64,000 nt of DNA. Source: Tetrapyrgos nigripes. Lineage: Eukaryota > Basidiomycota > Agaricomycetes > Agaricales > Campanellaceae. Positions within the stretch are counted from its first letter, which is position 1, and each line of letters starts with the position of its first letter. The stretch covers positions 310,001 to 374,000 of the forward strand of contig JAACJM010000045.1 of assembly GCA_013368315.1 (NCBI GenBank), given 5' to 3'. The notes beneath the pieces were generated by a model, which had not been told where the DNA came from, did not search any database, and was given only the letters and a program-made list of their open reading frames with translations. Made by a program: the position numbers and the translations under genes. Positions 34,084-45,340 of this stretch are shown piece by piece.

Positions 34084-34566
34084 CAGCACTCAGTATCTGT
34101 GAGTCTTTCTTTCTTCTCAATTGTAGGAGGCTCCAGTCCCTGTCGTCCTTTAACCTTTCCTTATACATTTTGAGACGGTAGACCTTTTGTGGTCTCAATC
34201 TCATCAAGAAACGCATTCTCTCCTCCGACTTATTGCGTTTTCCATGAATGTATATCGATGTGCTCATCTCCCCTCACACCAACAGGGCCTACGCAATGAA
34301 TGCTCACAGTCGGTCTCCTGTGATACCGGTCTCTCCATCTCGATACTGTTCGGAACTTGGACACTGCATGGCACCTTTGGATGATTAATATCAAGCGCAA
34401 TAAGTAGAATGGTCTTGTCCTCAGCTGAAATGGATCTTTAATCATGATGTGAATTTGTTCCTGGAAATAGTTGGAGTGACACTTCTATTGAGGTTCCAGC
34501 TCATCTCTGTGGTGTACATCATCAAAATGGAACAGATGAGGTCGGAATGGAAAGGGTTCCCCGAAA

Positions 34567-34715
34567 CCCGAAAGCGGGAAATAGTCGCTCGTCGTTTGAC
34601 TGTTTGCGCCGTAGAAACTAGGGCAAGTTAGTCGGTATGCCCGAAAGCGGGAAACGGCCACTCGTCGTTAGACTGCCATTTCAAGACTGTTTGCGCCATA
34701 GAGACTAGGACAAGT
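34567..34715. repeat. Tandem duplication, period about 73-80 bp
   Basis: The phrase CCCGAAAGCGGGAAA...CGTCGTT(T/A)GACTG, then TTTGCGCC(G/A)TAGA(A/G)ACTAGG(G/A)CAAGTT occurs twice (from 34567 and from 34640). The second copy has an extra insertion CCATTTCAAGACTG. Confidence 0.7.
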
Positions 34716-34840
34716 TTGGGAGGTCTTCAAGTTGTTTTTCTAGACGAACGTGCGCTGTTACTCATCTCTCATAGCGGCGCGCGTCGGTTCCCGAGGCTCT
34801 CAGAAGTATATTACTCAAAGTCAGTGTATACTTAAAATGC

Positions 34841-34905
34841 GGGAGGAGGAGAAGTCTATTACCCGGGCTGCTGAAGCGCTGATGCGCCGGGGGATCCGGG
34901 AAACA
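34841..34905 (+). repeat. Dispersed repeat R1, copy 2
   Basis: GGGAGGAGGAGAAGTCTATT, then ACCCGGGCTGCTG and GATGCGCCGGGGGATCCGGGA: same order of words as the other R1 copies. Confidence 0.6.
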
Positions 34906-35186
34906 AAGTGCTTTACAAATCGAAAAGCGGCCGTTGCTCAGCGCTCAACATGCGACTCTAACACAAGTATTCATATCAGTTGACGCCGTTCAACCTAGAA
35001 GTTAGAGTTGTTGATCTTGCGGACAGAAGTTCGAAGTTCGAACGTGCTAATATATGTTATACTGATAGACAACTGATAGATCTTACGAAGGAAGGCTGAG
35101 TTGTGCGAAGGTCGGGCCCCGAGTGGCAGCTATTACTACACTGTGCTTATGCCTCTGGGTGGCTACAAACTTCTATTGACGGCATG

Positions 35187-35240
35187 CTGGAGGAGGAGTC
35201 TATTACCCGGGCTGGGATCAGTGCGCTGGAAATCGTGAGA
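35187..35240 (+). repeat. Dispersed repeat R1, copy 3 (partial)
   Basis: TGGAGGAGGAGTCTATTACC followed by CGGGCTGGGATCAGTGCGCTGG; the GATACGCCGGGGG end is missing. Confidence 0.55.
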
Positions 35241-35651
35241 CCGTTATGCGCAGTTGAAGGGTCCAGTGAAGCAAGGAGAGAACGTTGAAGAAACCAGAAC
35301 ATCTTGAGAAAGAGACAGAAGTAGTATAGTCCACGATATATAATGTACGGTAAAATACGGCTAAGGTCCACTGCGTCATAAGCGTAAGGAACACGCAGTG
35401 ATTGAAAGAACCCATGATGACATATGATCATCATGATGATGCAGCTACCGATGAGAAGCGGGCAGTCAGCGAGAGTGAGGAGGACCTGTGACGAAGAACG
35501 AGGAAAGGGATAACGACGTTCTGCAGGTACTGGCGCTATTCAGCGCCTTTCCTCAACCTTGAGGGGTTGGCTGAGTAGTGAAAAAGGTAATACGCATACG
35601 GATGGGGCCACGAGCATGCACCCGGGTCCCATTGTGCACCTCACGTCGGGT

Positions 35652-37100
35652 CTACCCTGGAAGCATGTACCACACCTCCAATCCATCCGCCTGCAGCTTC
35701 TGCAGTCTTGAAGAAACGTCGGACAGACACGTGCCACCCAGCCCGTACAGATTCCCCAAATCTGCATAACGTAGCAGCGAGTGAGGCTGCGGCGAGTCCG
35801 CGTGCCTGAGTAGGCGAGGTTGAGAAAATGAGGCTTTTGTGGTGCCCGCACAGGGAGGTGGACAGGGATGGGTACATCGCCGGGACTCCAGGACAGGTAG
35901 AATGAGATCTATATTTACGGGCACCAGAGGGCGATGCTTGAGCGTCAGTCTGCTTAGCTTTGGCAGCAGGGGGGGGAGTAACGATGGTTTCAATGGAGCA
36001 TTGAAGGCGGCGTCACAAGGCAGTATCAGCCTCTCCAGAAACTCATCCGTGAGATCTGTGCCGGGTGTGCCGTAGTAGTTTGAAAACGAGAAACTCGTCA
36101 AGGAGGGAATGCCGGACAGTAGGGTCGTCAAGTGAGAGGATGGGATTCCTTTCCCTGTAATGGTAAGGGATTGGAGTAGACAGGTGGACCGTTTCAGTAA
36201 GGCCTGGATATCCTCTACCATAGCTTCACAATCCGTATCGTTCTCCCCGGGGCCTCCAAGCTCTAGCTCCTCCAATGAGGGAAGCTGCGCATACTGAGGC
36301 AAAAACCCTACACGACCATACGAGGCGTTAACGGACAGCTTGGAGAGGGACGCACAAGTAAAAGGCGTTGGGTCGTCCCTCAAGCTATAATCTTTGCGGA
36401 CGTAAATGTAATCGAAATGAGCACTCTCGAGATTGGGACAGAGAAATAGAGCCTCGTCAATGTTGTTAGACCAAGAGCTCGTCAGAGTGAGATGGCGTAT
36501 CTGCATCCATGGGAATCCAATTCTACTGATGTAGCAATCGACGGAGTAGAGGTTAAGACGCTGGAGTTTAGGTATGTCACCGAGGGCGCAGGTCCGGCGT
36601 CTACGTTTAGGATTGGTAGAGTTGTCGTTCGGATCTGCGGGAGGGTCTTGGGAGAAGGGAAGTATCTCCCAGTCAAAGCCTATTTCCTCGACAAGAGGGA
36701 TGTTGTCTTTGATGAATACGAGAGGAGACTGTGGGCGAATATGCTCGGGAGTGAGGAGGAGATGCCAAGTGCGGAAGCGTGCACTGTGTTGGAAGATGAG
36801 ATGGCACAAATTGGGGCATGGAATGGTGATGGACAAATCGAAAGGTTGGGGAGAAGAGCGTGAAAGATATAGACTGACGAGCGAGTAGTGACCTTGCGAA
36901 TCGTTCATGGATTCGTCAATGATGATACGAGTCCACAGGCAAGGAAGGTGTATTGCTAAGTCTCTCCATGTCGAGCAGACATGAGTGATATGTATCGGGA
37001 AAAGGGTAGCGGAATTGGCTCCAGAAGACGGACATGCTTGGTAGAAGATCTCCGAAAGGATTTCGTTAGGCAAATAATGAATCGGTGCGTCCGCCAACAT
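35652..37100 (-). CDS. F-box and leucine-rich-type protein
   Basis: A single uninterrupted frame of 482 codons. The N-terminus IHYLPNEILSEIFYQAC followed by THVCSTWRDLAIHLPCLWTR is the F-box-like domain (residues about 8-60) that docks on Skp1 in SCF ubiquitin ligases. The rest carries irregular leucine-rich strands (IPKLQRLNLYSVDC, MQIRHLTLTSSW, CPNLESAHFDYIY, LPSLEELELGG, LLQSLTITGKG, IPSLTSFSFSNYY, LPKLSRLTLKHRP) that usually recognise the substrate. A Pro/Cys-rich tail follows and ends LEVWYMLPG. Length is normal for Agaricomycete F-box proteins, a hugely expanded family. Absence of introns differs from its neighbours. It is intact although surrounded by decayed repeats. Confidence 0.85.
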   Translation of the reverse strand: MLADAPIHYLPNEILSEIFYQACPSSGANSATLFPIHITHVCSTWRDLAIHLPCLWTRIIIDESMNDSQGHYSLVSLYLSRSSPQPFDLSITIPCPNLCHLIFQHSARFRTWHLLLTPEHIRPQSPLVFIKDNIPLVEEIGFDWEILPFSQDPPADPNDNSTNPKRRRRTCALGDIPKLQRLNLYSVDCYISRIGFPWMQIRHLTLTSSWSNNIDEALFLCPNLESAHFDYIYVRKDYSLRDDPTPFTCASLSKLSVNASYGRVGFLPQYAQLPSLEELELGGPGENDTDCEAMVEDIQALLKRSTCLLQSLTITGKGIPSSHLTTLLSGIPSLTSFSFSNYYGTPGTDLTDEFLERLILPCDAAFNAPLKPSLLPPLLPKLSRLTLKHRPLVPVNIDLILPVLESRRCTHPCPPPCAGTTKASFSQPRLLRHADSPQPHSLLRYADLGNLYGLGGTCLSDVSSRLQKLQADGLEVWYMLPG

Positions 37101-40100
37101 GATCCTTGAGGTGGTCTGAATGGCCCTGTTAAAAACGAAACAGAAATGCTAATGTCTTAAGATGCACTCACCGACGTGGAATTGAACGAGAACTGTGAGA
37201 GGAGGTAAAGTTTGGGGATCCCGGGATTTTTATAAGGACGCACTGCATGATTTCACCAAGTCAGGAACAAAACGAGACAGTGGTCTAGCCCGGAATCTGA
37301 TCTCTAGTCGGTAAGTCCGCCGTTGGACCGGTTACTATATACAATAGTACTTACCGGCCGGACTGAATGGGGGATCTCCAACCTTTCTCCCTGCCCTGTA
37401 AGTATTGCCTACGGCCGTCAACCATTATACGCTAACAACGGTTTTTGAAAATTCTCTAAGACATCTCTATGACGTCGACCGCCTCCGACCTCGAACCTGA
37501 TTCCGAATTCCAAACCAGCTGCTGACAATTGCAGCTTTAACAAAGAAGAATTTATTGTCCTTCTATTCCCTTGTTTCGTACTAACTGCACTCTACTCAAT
37601 ATAACTGAACTTGGAAACGTATCTTTGGTGACTATCATCCAACTATCATCACAATCCTCAGAAGCCACAAGTCTTAGTTACATGATTCTATCAAGATTCT
37701 CTAATCAGAAACTCGAAAGTCTCAGTAAGGATCTATATTCAAATAGATTGATAGTTATTAACTAGAGGTCGAAGGTTTGCCATTACGGGACGCGCGGAAA
37801 CAATTGTGCCGATCTTCATTTGTAGTTCTGCTTTTCTTGAACTGCTTGAAGGTGACAAACCGAATAACGCAAATTTTCGATGATCCCCTCGTTACATAGA
37901 TCTTGAGGAAAACGATGATTTGTAGCTCTCCGTATGATGCTACCATAGAGATGCAATTCCGAGACCTAATACACTGCTCATTGATTGCCATTGGCGCGGC
38001 GGCGGCCATGGCCACAGTGCTTACCTGGCCAATCCCTTCAATCCATGTACTAGTATTTGATCGCATTTTGGTGTATCGATGATTTTATGGTTGCTGAATC
38101 AGTGGCTTTGAGGTTATTACATAGAGACCAGATAGCGCCGCTGAACTGGCAATACATTTTCTATGCTCAGAGGATCGTACTAGTACAGCTGGTGCCGCTT
38201 ACGGTGCCAGTTCACCTTTCTCGAATTTCAAATCCTGGCGTAGTGATATTGGGTTCTATATAGTCAACCGCAATATGCGGGACCGCCTCCGTCGCTTCCT
38301 GTCGCTACCAAGAATTTTGAAGTTTACGCTGCTACTTACCCGTATGGGTAGAAAGAAGGCTGTATGCAGGATGGAAATTCTGATTATTGTTCCATTCGAT
38401 GTTTCTTACCTGCCTTACTTTCTTATCAATAATCAGATCATGATCATCAGAAGTCGTATTAACACACAGTGCATCGAAATCCCTGACTCTGAATAAAATG
38501 AGAGCAAGGGGAACGAGAATTCAGTGATAGGTAGATAATTATTAATCAGCTCGCTGAACTCTGTAACGCCTCTTTGGTTAATCGACGAGATGTTTAATAA
38601 AGACAGCCATACCATACCTGACTTCACACTTTCCATGGATTGCAATGGTACCGTAACCTAGATTTAACGGCCTCGCCTTTTTAGCTGGAATTTATGCCCG
38701 TCTGCGGCGCCAAGACGCTCAATTTCAGGTTCGCTCGCTCAGTGGCACTGTGGCACCTCGCACTTGCATTTTTCGAATTCAAACGCATGTCGAGTACCTT
38801 GGTCTGCACAATGTACTCAGGATAAAGAATTACCTTGGTTGTCTCCACAACCAGATAAATTAAAACTTGCAGCAGTTTCAACTACTTCTTCGTGTACGAA
38901 TCCCGCGGGTTCTGCCTATGGCCCGGAACCCTTCACCCGTAGGGTATGGGGACGGGTCAGAAGTGGATACCCGTACTGTTCCTTAAAGTTTCAACACACT
39001 GCGAGCTCGTCGTCAGTGCTGACCCCGGGCGATGATTTATGTTAGTTTGGTATTTACATACCCTGGAGGGTGGAATGCCTCCACCCGGCGTATCATTGAA
39101 TCTGGTCCCGGGTAATAAAAACTCCTCCGAGCCCACTGAGATTCCTCTAGTCTTTCTTTCCTGCATGATCTCTCTACCAATCAGTACATCAATAATGATC
39201 ATGATAATTCGTATACTTGCGCACGGTGCAGTTTTAAAATCACTGACTAAAATGCAATTGTTAAGACCCACACGATGGACCTTACTACCATCGATATCTT
39301 TTCAGTGCAGAGTCTAGGTTGGTGGTGACTCGGAAAGAGTCTTCTCCGTACCCGGCCAGGTACTGTGTGAGGCGGAGCTTCTCCGAGCATTCATCATTTG
39401 GGCATCTGAGATGAGTCGTATACTGTACATAGTCCAACAATTCCTAGTTGAATCTATACTTGGTTTGCCTCAATACCCCACACGGGATCCGATCGGATTC
39501 TCCCGCGATCGTGACTGTGCCTCACTTCAGGCCCCCGTGGGTTTCAGGTATTAACTGCAATCCGAATGCCAGACCTGAAAATAGAAGAGAAACTGGTGCT
39601 ACAGGAGCCAGAAGATCATTAAGCACATTCTTTAAGTGGATAGGTGAGCACTGCACATTCAAATTGGTACAACTCGCATGCTGCGGTCGGTCTTTCAAGA
39701 GATGCGTAAAAAACTGTGTAAACCTCAGACTTATTTCGGAATTCCGGCCCTTGACAGAACCCTAAGTCAAAGGACTAAGTACTTCCGCAATGTGCTATAG
39801 TAAGTAGCGTTTCCCATGAAAGTCCAAGTGGTGACAATAACTACTAATCAGCTCGTAAGACACCGCCCACTTCTTGAAGGGGCGTCACAGTAATAATAGT
39901 ATCAGGTTTGAGATCTTTCAGCCACACCGGTTAAATTAGAAAACATAAAATAAGCTTTGGCCACGGTACCTGAGTACTTATATGAAAGGCCGGAAGCATT
40001 GTGACGCCTGGGATCACCTGGGCCGACTCATCATTAACTTGAAGTAGTAATTGGTCCGCATCTCCATATGTACTCCACCTCCTAAGGTGCAGCTCGAACG

Positions 40101-41150
40101 GGTAGTCCTCCAGGTACAATGACTAGCCCACTATTTATTAGTACGTACCTGTGCCGACTTGCCAGCCGTGAGTTGTATAAAGAATACTAGACTTGACATC
40201 CATCTTGACGCCTTTTGCCAAACTACCACTACCACTTCCACGACCTCTAGCACCTACTGCGAACCTTCCCACAGCTCTGCCGCTGGCAATCGAGCTGTTC
40301 CGGCAATACAATAGTCAGTTATCGATTTTGGTATTGCGTCTTGCAGCATCAAATTCAATCCTATTTTATAGATCCAGTATCCATCTTGATTAATCATCGC
40401 CTTTGGTTTGGCTATTCACAGTCTTAAGACTCCTACAGTACAAGTTCTCCGTATCCCATTCCCACGACTCCATATATGGTAGTGTCTGTACCCTCCGGAA
40501 AACCGGCTCCTAGTTTTACCGGACACCCTTCGACTTCGACTTTGTTCATTGCCTGCTTCATGTTTCATCTGAGCCAACCTATATTCCTTTATACATAGAA
40601 GGACCCATTTGTCGTGTGAGCCAGCCAACAAACTCCGAGTTTTATTACATCATCTTCGTAGTAGAGCATCAGCATCATCGCAAATTTCGAGGTGTGAGGA
40701 GGTGAGTCAAGAAGAGCCTTAAAAGAGCCTCAGAGAGGTATGATTCAGGAAGCAAATTTTTCGCCTCTGTGACCTACCTCGTTACAAGGTTAGCTAGTTA
40801 TTGATATTTCTGGCATACTGATTCTTACCCATTGTTGACTTTCGTTGGCTTTCTGTACTCTTAAGTACTAATGCCAAACCAATGTCATGGACTTTTCATA
40901 CTTAAAAAAAGGTTCGGCCCTCGCCGCTAGCGGCCCATGATTTAAATCTAGGAGATGCTTTCCAGTTACCCGGATACTTCCGCGGCAATCCCGGGGACTA
41001 GTAGATGATTACTTACAAGGACCAGAACTTGACAAGTAGCATGGCGCTCGTCCTGTACGTAGAGCAACGGAACTTTCATGACAGCTAAGGAAGATAGTAT
41101 GTTGAGTAATGCATGTACGTCCCGTGGATGAAAGTGAGATCCGAGGCCCT
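37101..41150. other. 4-kb gene desert with repeat copies
   Basis: No gene recognised on either strand. One minus-strand copy of repeat R1 lies at 39078-39128. Otherwise AT-rich sequence with scattered stops. Probably old transposon debris beyond recognition. Confidence 0.45.
39078..39128 (-). repeat. Dispersed repeat R1, copy 4
   Basis: On the minus strand: GGAGGAGTTTTTATTACCCG, then GGACCAGATTCAATGATACGCCGGGTGGAGGCA; word order identical to the other R1 copies. Confidence 0.6.
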
Positions 41151-43560
41151 CTCCGCGTACAACGGTTTACAGCAACTTTTTTTCGACTCAATCTTGCGAT
41201 AGTATAAGAAGAGCCTCAAACCAAGTACGTAGTACCACCCACGAATGAAAGGATGAATGAGACTCCTTGATGCCATCGATGGCTCGGTAACGGAATGGTG
41301 TACAGCAAGCAATTTTGTCGACTCGGAGTTTTCAATCTTGCGATGATCATAACAGACATACGAGGAGAGCTCCAAAACAAGTACCTGGTATGTAAGGATA
41401 CACGGCAGGCACACACCAAGACATCGACAGTACTAGTCCAATTTCAGCCGTGTCGGCGAGAAGTTTCACCGTGCATTCTAATTTGTAATGCACTCTTCTC
41501 ATGTTGATAGGATATCTATCGTGAGCAAGATGTCCGTCCTGGGGATAGCTTTTCATCAGTACTTGGTGAATGCTGTTAAGTCTTGGGGTACGTTCATGCT
41601 GCCTCGCTGCAAAATGATCAGAGATTTGATAGCCTGCGTAGAATCGCCTACAGTGAATCACCTACAGTTTGCCAGGAAACCGTTGAAAAAGAAGAGAAGC
41701 GGGAAGGGCGTAGTATAGCTAGTGACATGCGCTGACATTGGGCGGCGTTCATCCTTCAAATGTGCCAGAAACTAGAAGAGAAGGAGCACGGAGCGTATAG
41801 TAGATCCGGAAACATTAGCCGTGTCAACAGCAAGTTTGAAGACGATTTATGATTGTAATCTACGCTTCTGATGTTGATAGGATATCATGAGCTGGTGACA
41901 CCCTTTCGTATCACTATGCCAGTAGTAGACATTGACAATGATTGAGACTTGGAAGCCCCAGGGAAAGACAACGTTCATGGTCCTTCGTTGGCGATTGCAC
42001 TATTGCAATTATCAGAAATTCGAGAGGATCGACATGTTTCGTAGAATCGCTTAGTCCGATGAGAAGCTTGATAGGGAAAAAGGGAAGCAGGAGGAGGAGG
42101 AGTGTATTACCCGGGCTGGGACCAAGTACTGATACGCCGGGGGTCCGGGAGGCATGTAATGTACATCTTCGTCCCGGGATTACCACTTCAGGAAGGGCGG
42201 GTGTAGTGTAGGGGATGATTCGAGATCTAATGCGAGCCATCGAGATACAACAGTGATCAGCAATAGCACTTCTTTCCGACCCGGAGTTTTCGATCTTGCG
42301 GGAAGTGATTATGAGAGACGAATCCCAAACCGAGTACGCCGAGACACCGACAGGGCCTGTTCCGGGACTGCCACTACGAGTACTAGTCCGAATACGTTCG
42401 CTTTATAAGTCTGATTGCGACCCACCCCTCTTGACATTTATAGGATATCCATCGCGAGAAAGATGTCCATCCTGACCAGGAACAGTCCTTCGTAATACAG
42501 TCTACTATGCCTGCTGGCAGTAGTGGACATTGACTATTATAAGTCTAGGGGGTCCGGGAAAACGTCCATCATTTTGCATCGTTGCGAAATAATCAGATTT
42601 TTGAAACATAGGTTCCATCATGGAATCGCCTACACTGGTTGAATGACCCACAGTCTGCGAGGAGATCATTAGAAGGAAAGAAGAAGCGTAGTATAACCTA
42701 TAGTCGATCACTGCAAATCGAGGCATGTTGAGAAGGTTCTTGGTCCAAACGCAGGAGAAATTTGATGAAAGGAGCGTAACTTGAAAGCACACAGAACTAG
42801 AACGCAGCGTCCTGTTGACTGGATACATGCAGATTGAGTCATCTTTTCGTTCTCTTGTTCTTCAGAAGCATAAAAATATCGCCCTGTAGTCTTGCTTGCA
42901 TTGCCGCGCCACGGCATCAAGTCTTGAAAAAGAAGGCTCTACTTGAACGCCTACAGGCTACAAACCACCCATAAATTGCACAGCTGATTTATTATGTGTC
43001 ATCGAAAAGCAGTGCGTGTTGCTTTTATTCCTGATCATGATGATAGTGGTTGGTGGTATATTCTTGGAGCTTGAAGGTCAGAGCAAAAGCTACCGAAACG
43101 TTGCCCGGTTGCAATAGTCTGCACCGAGCCTAGGGAGCCTCAAGTTGATAGGCGAAAAGGCGGCATAGTATAGTAGTAGGGGAGTGCGTAGTAAGTATAG
43201 GCGCTAAATCCGGATCGTGGCGTGTGTTGAGAGTGACCCATCCTGAGACTCTGTCCTTGTTTGATTCTTGAAAGGGCCCGGAGGGAGGAACTTGAAGCAA
43301 AGGAGCGTAAAGCAACGGCCTTTGACTTGATTGCCTGCAGATCGAGTCACTTTTTGTTTCTCATTTTGAGGTTTTTTGCTCTTTTCAAGGACGACCTGTT
43401 CCTCTAGTCGACTTGCTTACGCCACATCTACGACATGGCGCCCAATCGTACGATAATAAAACAATTGCACACTGGCTTGAACGCGTACAAGACACCCACA
43501 ACTTGGTAGCACATCAGCTATCACAGAATCGAGTATTTTTTTTTTTTGGTTAAGAGTTTA
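41150..43560. repeat. Degenerate tandem array
   Basis: Several landmark phrases recur. ACAGCAA...TCGACTC(GGAGTTTT)CAATCTTGCG occurs near 41168, 41299 and 42257. GTTGATAGGATATC(TATCG...GATGTCC) is near 41506, 41873 and 42438. ATCGCCTACA-TG-ATGACCCACAG is near 41643 and 42625. GAAGCGTAGTATA is near 41700 and 42684. TGCAGAT(T/C)GAGTCA-CTTTT is near 42829 and 43337, and ACACCCA-AA-TTG-ACA-CAGCT near 42964 and 43492. Units are roughly 130, 370, 510 and 930-980 bp and strongly diverged. No reading frame is shared between units. Confidence 0.6.
42088..42166 (+). repeat. Dispersed repeat R1, copy 5 (most complete)
   Basis: GGAGGAGGAGGAGTGTATTA, CCCGGGCTGGGACCAAGTAC, TGATACGCCGGGGGTCCGGG, AGGCATGT: the fullest copy of the family, embedded in the degenerate tandem array. 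Confidence 0.65.
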
Positions 43561-43966
43561 CCTGTTCCCAGCTTCATGTTTGTGGTTGAACAGGAAGGAA
43601 CGGTCCGGTAGTTTGTTCTCCAGAGAATTTTTCTTGTTGTAGAAAACGCGAGTTGCTCGGCAGAAGTTTTTGGGCAGAGTTGAGAGACTTGATGCGTAAA
43701 GCGGGGTAGCAAGAAACAAGGGATGTCCTAAAGCAGGTATCCAGATGAAAGAAGGACCTTCTGGCAGTGATTCTGGTTTGGATGTACGCGTTGGTCTGCT
43801 GCACAGCAGTTGTTGACAGCCACGTGCACATCATGATGGAGTCATTCGTGCACAGACCGTCTCGTTCCGTCTACAACGGTTGAAAAAAGTCCTCTAGTGT
43901 TCCCATTTCTTTCATTCTTTTCCTCAAGAGCTCAAGACTGAACAATAATTATCTCTGGCTACAGAA
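43561..43966. other. Intergenic stretch
   Basis: Nothing recognised beyond a run of nine or more T at 43535-43546 and the probable promoter of the next reading frame. Confidence 0.3.
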
Positions 43967-44300
43967 ATGTCGGACGGAACGGCGACGCCAACACCGGGTG
44001 CTCAAGCTGCACACCATGTCCCGACAATTCCAACCACTGTTTCTCCATCCCATCTCGCTGTCGCAGGAACGACAATGGCACATCCTCAATCAAAACAACC
44101 CTCTCATGACTGTCCAATATTGGTGTGGATGTTATCGTTAAATCGAGAGGTTTCGAAAGACGTGTGTTTTTACGCCTCATTTCAAAAGTGTGGTCATTGA
44201 CTGTTTGCGTGGATTACAGGAGTACGATGCCTGCTACAAAGTTGTCAAAGACTGCGTACCCCATGCCAAGATAAAGTACACCCCGACGAATAGCGAGTCA
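43967..44300 (+). CDS. Possible 5' exons of an unidentified gene
   Basis: An ATG at 43967 opens MSDGTATPTPGAQAAHHVPT, a Pro/Thr/His-rich start, then SHDCPILVWMLSLNREVSKD. A GTGTGT...TTACAG intron (about 44161-44219) leads to EYDACYKVVKDCVPHAKIKY, then TPTNSESFS before a GTGCGT donor. The splice signals are good but I do not recognise the protein. It could be the N-terminal part of the phosphopantetheinyl-transferase-like gene just downstream, though the frames between 44300 and 44617 contain stops. Confidence 0.35.
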
Positions 44301-44616
44301 TTCAGTGCGTCTAGTTGATTATCTGCCCGTTTGCCCACCGAGGCTAACATTGGTGAATCCGATCCCACTTGTTGTTCCAATCCCTGTTTCTGATACAATC
44401 TTGGTGGTTGCAGAACAGTGTATCACTCTGATGATGCCCTTGCTGATGATGAGACACCGAAGAATTCCACGTTCCAAATGGCGAGATTGTCAAACAACGA
44501 CGGGAAAGCATTGGATTGAGCAGGTTGGTGAGAGTTTTTAGTGGCTGGCGGGATGGTTCGCTGAGTACGTTCTGCAGACACCCGACGATATATCACCCGA
44601 CAAATTCCTTCACTCA

Positions 44617-45340
44617 ATGATTGGGTACCATTTGACGTATAATGGGTCGCTGTGCGGAATGGCCATGACGCAGGGAACTCAAAGGAAGGTGGTCAATATT
44701 GGGATTGGGATAAAGCACGTCTCCGTGGACCCTCTGGGTATCACTGTACCTGAGTTTGTGGAATCGCAGTCGCACAAGGTGAGCACGTTTTGTTGCGGTT
44801 CTTCCCTAGGTCATGTGTTGGCAATGTTCGGATTGTTTTATGGTGTGCTGTCACGGACGGGAGAACTCGTTGAGTGTCCCTGCGTCCTGTACTACCCATG
44901 AAGAGATAGGAAGGCGAGTGGCTAACTACTTTTTCTTGATGCAGCTCACGGAACTAGAACTCAAATCTATTGTCCAACCCGAGGATACGGTGACTTTACG
45001 AAGGCTTTGCGTCATTCTTGCCCTCAAAGACGCCTATATAAAAGCTATTGGACAGCCTCTTGGCTTCGATTTTTCACGTCTTGAGTTTAATGTGGACAAC
45101 GAAACTGCTATTGGAGATGGGCATCCTTTGCAAGGATGGGAGTTTCGGATCTACCGAGCTAATTTAGGTGTTGCGAGGAGAGACCAGATAACTAGCCAGA
45201 TATACCAGTGTGTGGTCGCGTTCTTTCGTGGTACACGGGAGAGCAATTTCATCTGGTATCACAACGCGAAGGAGTTGGAGAGTTGGGTGCAATTCATCAA
45301 TATCGATCAGATGTTGAAGGTCATACCAAAGCTGGTCTAA
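44617..45340 (+). pseudogene. 4'-phosphopantetheinyl-transferase-like gene, probably inactive
   Basis: Family role: moves phosphopantetheine from CoA to carrier proteins of fatty-acid, polyketide and peptide synthases. Seen here: MIGYHLTYNGSLCGMAM (relatives IGYN-THD-GL-AMA), VVNIGIGIKHV where relatives have NIGIDV, and after an intron with donor GTGAGC (about 44779-44943) QLTELELKSIV, LRRLCVILALKDAYIKAIGQ (the W-LKEAYIKA-G helix) and PLGFDFSRLEFNVD, with a complete C-terminus. The metal-binding Asp of the GID motif reads Gly, and KEAY reads KDAY. The N-terminal 100 or so residues normal for the family are not found in frame upstream. I infer a decayed, non-catalytic copy. An intact paralogue elsewhere in the genome would be expected. 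Confidence 0.65.

Larger units (their letters stand above)
33673..35650. other. Non-coding stretch with dispersed repeats
   Basis: No gene recognised. It holds three copies of the GC-rich dispersed repeat (34020-34083 minus, 34841-34905 plus, 35187-35240 plus) and a tandem duplication at 34567-34715. Short open frames here are not conserved between repeat copies. Confidence 0.5.

Noticed and set aside
35034..35050. GTTCGAAGTTCGAAC as a tRNA T-arm
   Set aside because: It is a small palindrome without an acceptor stem or anticodon loop around it.
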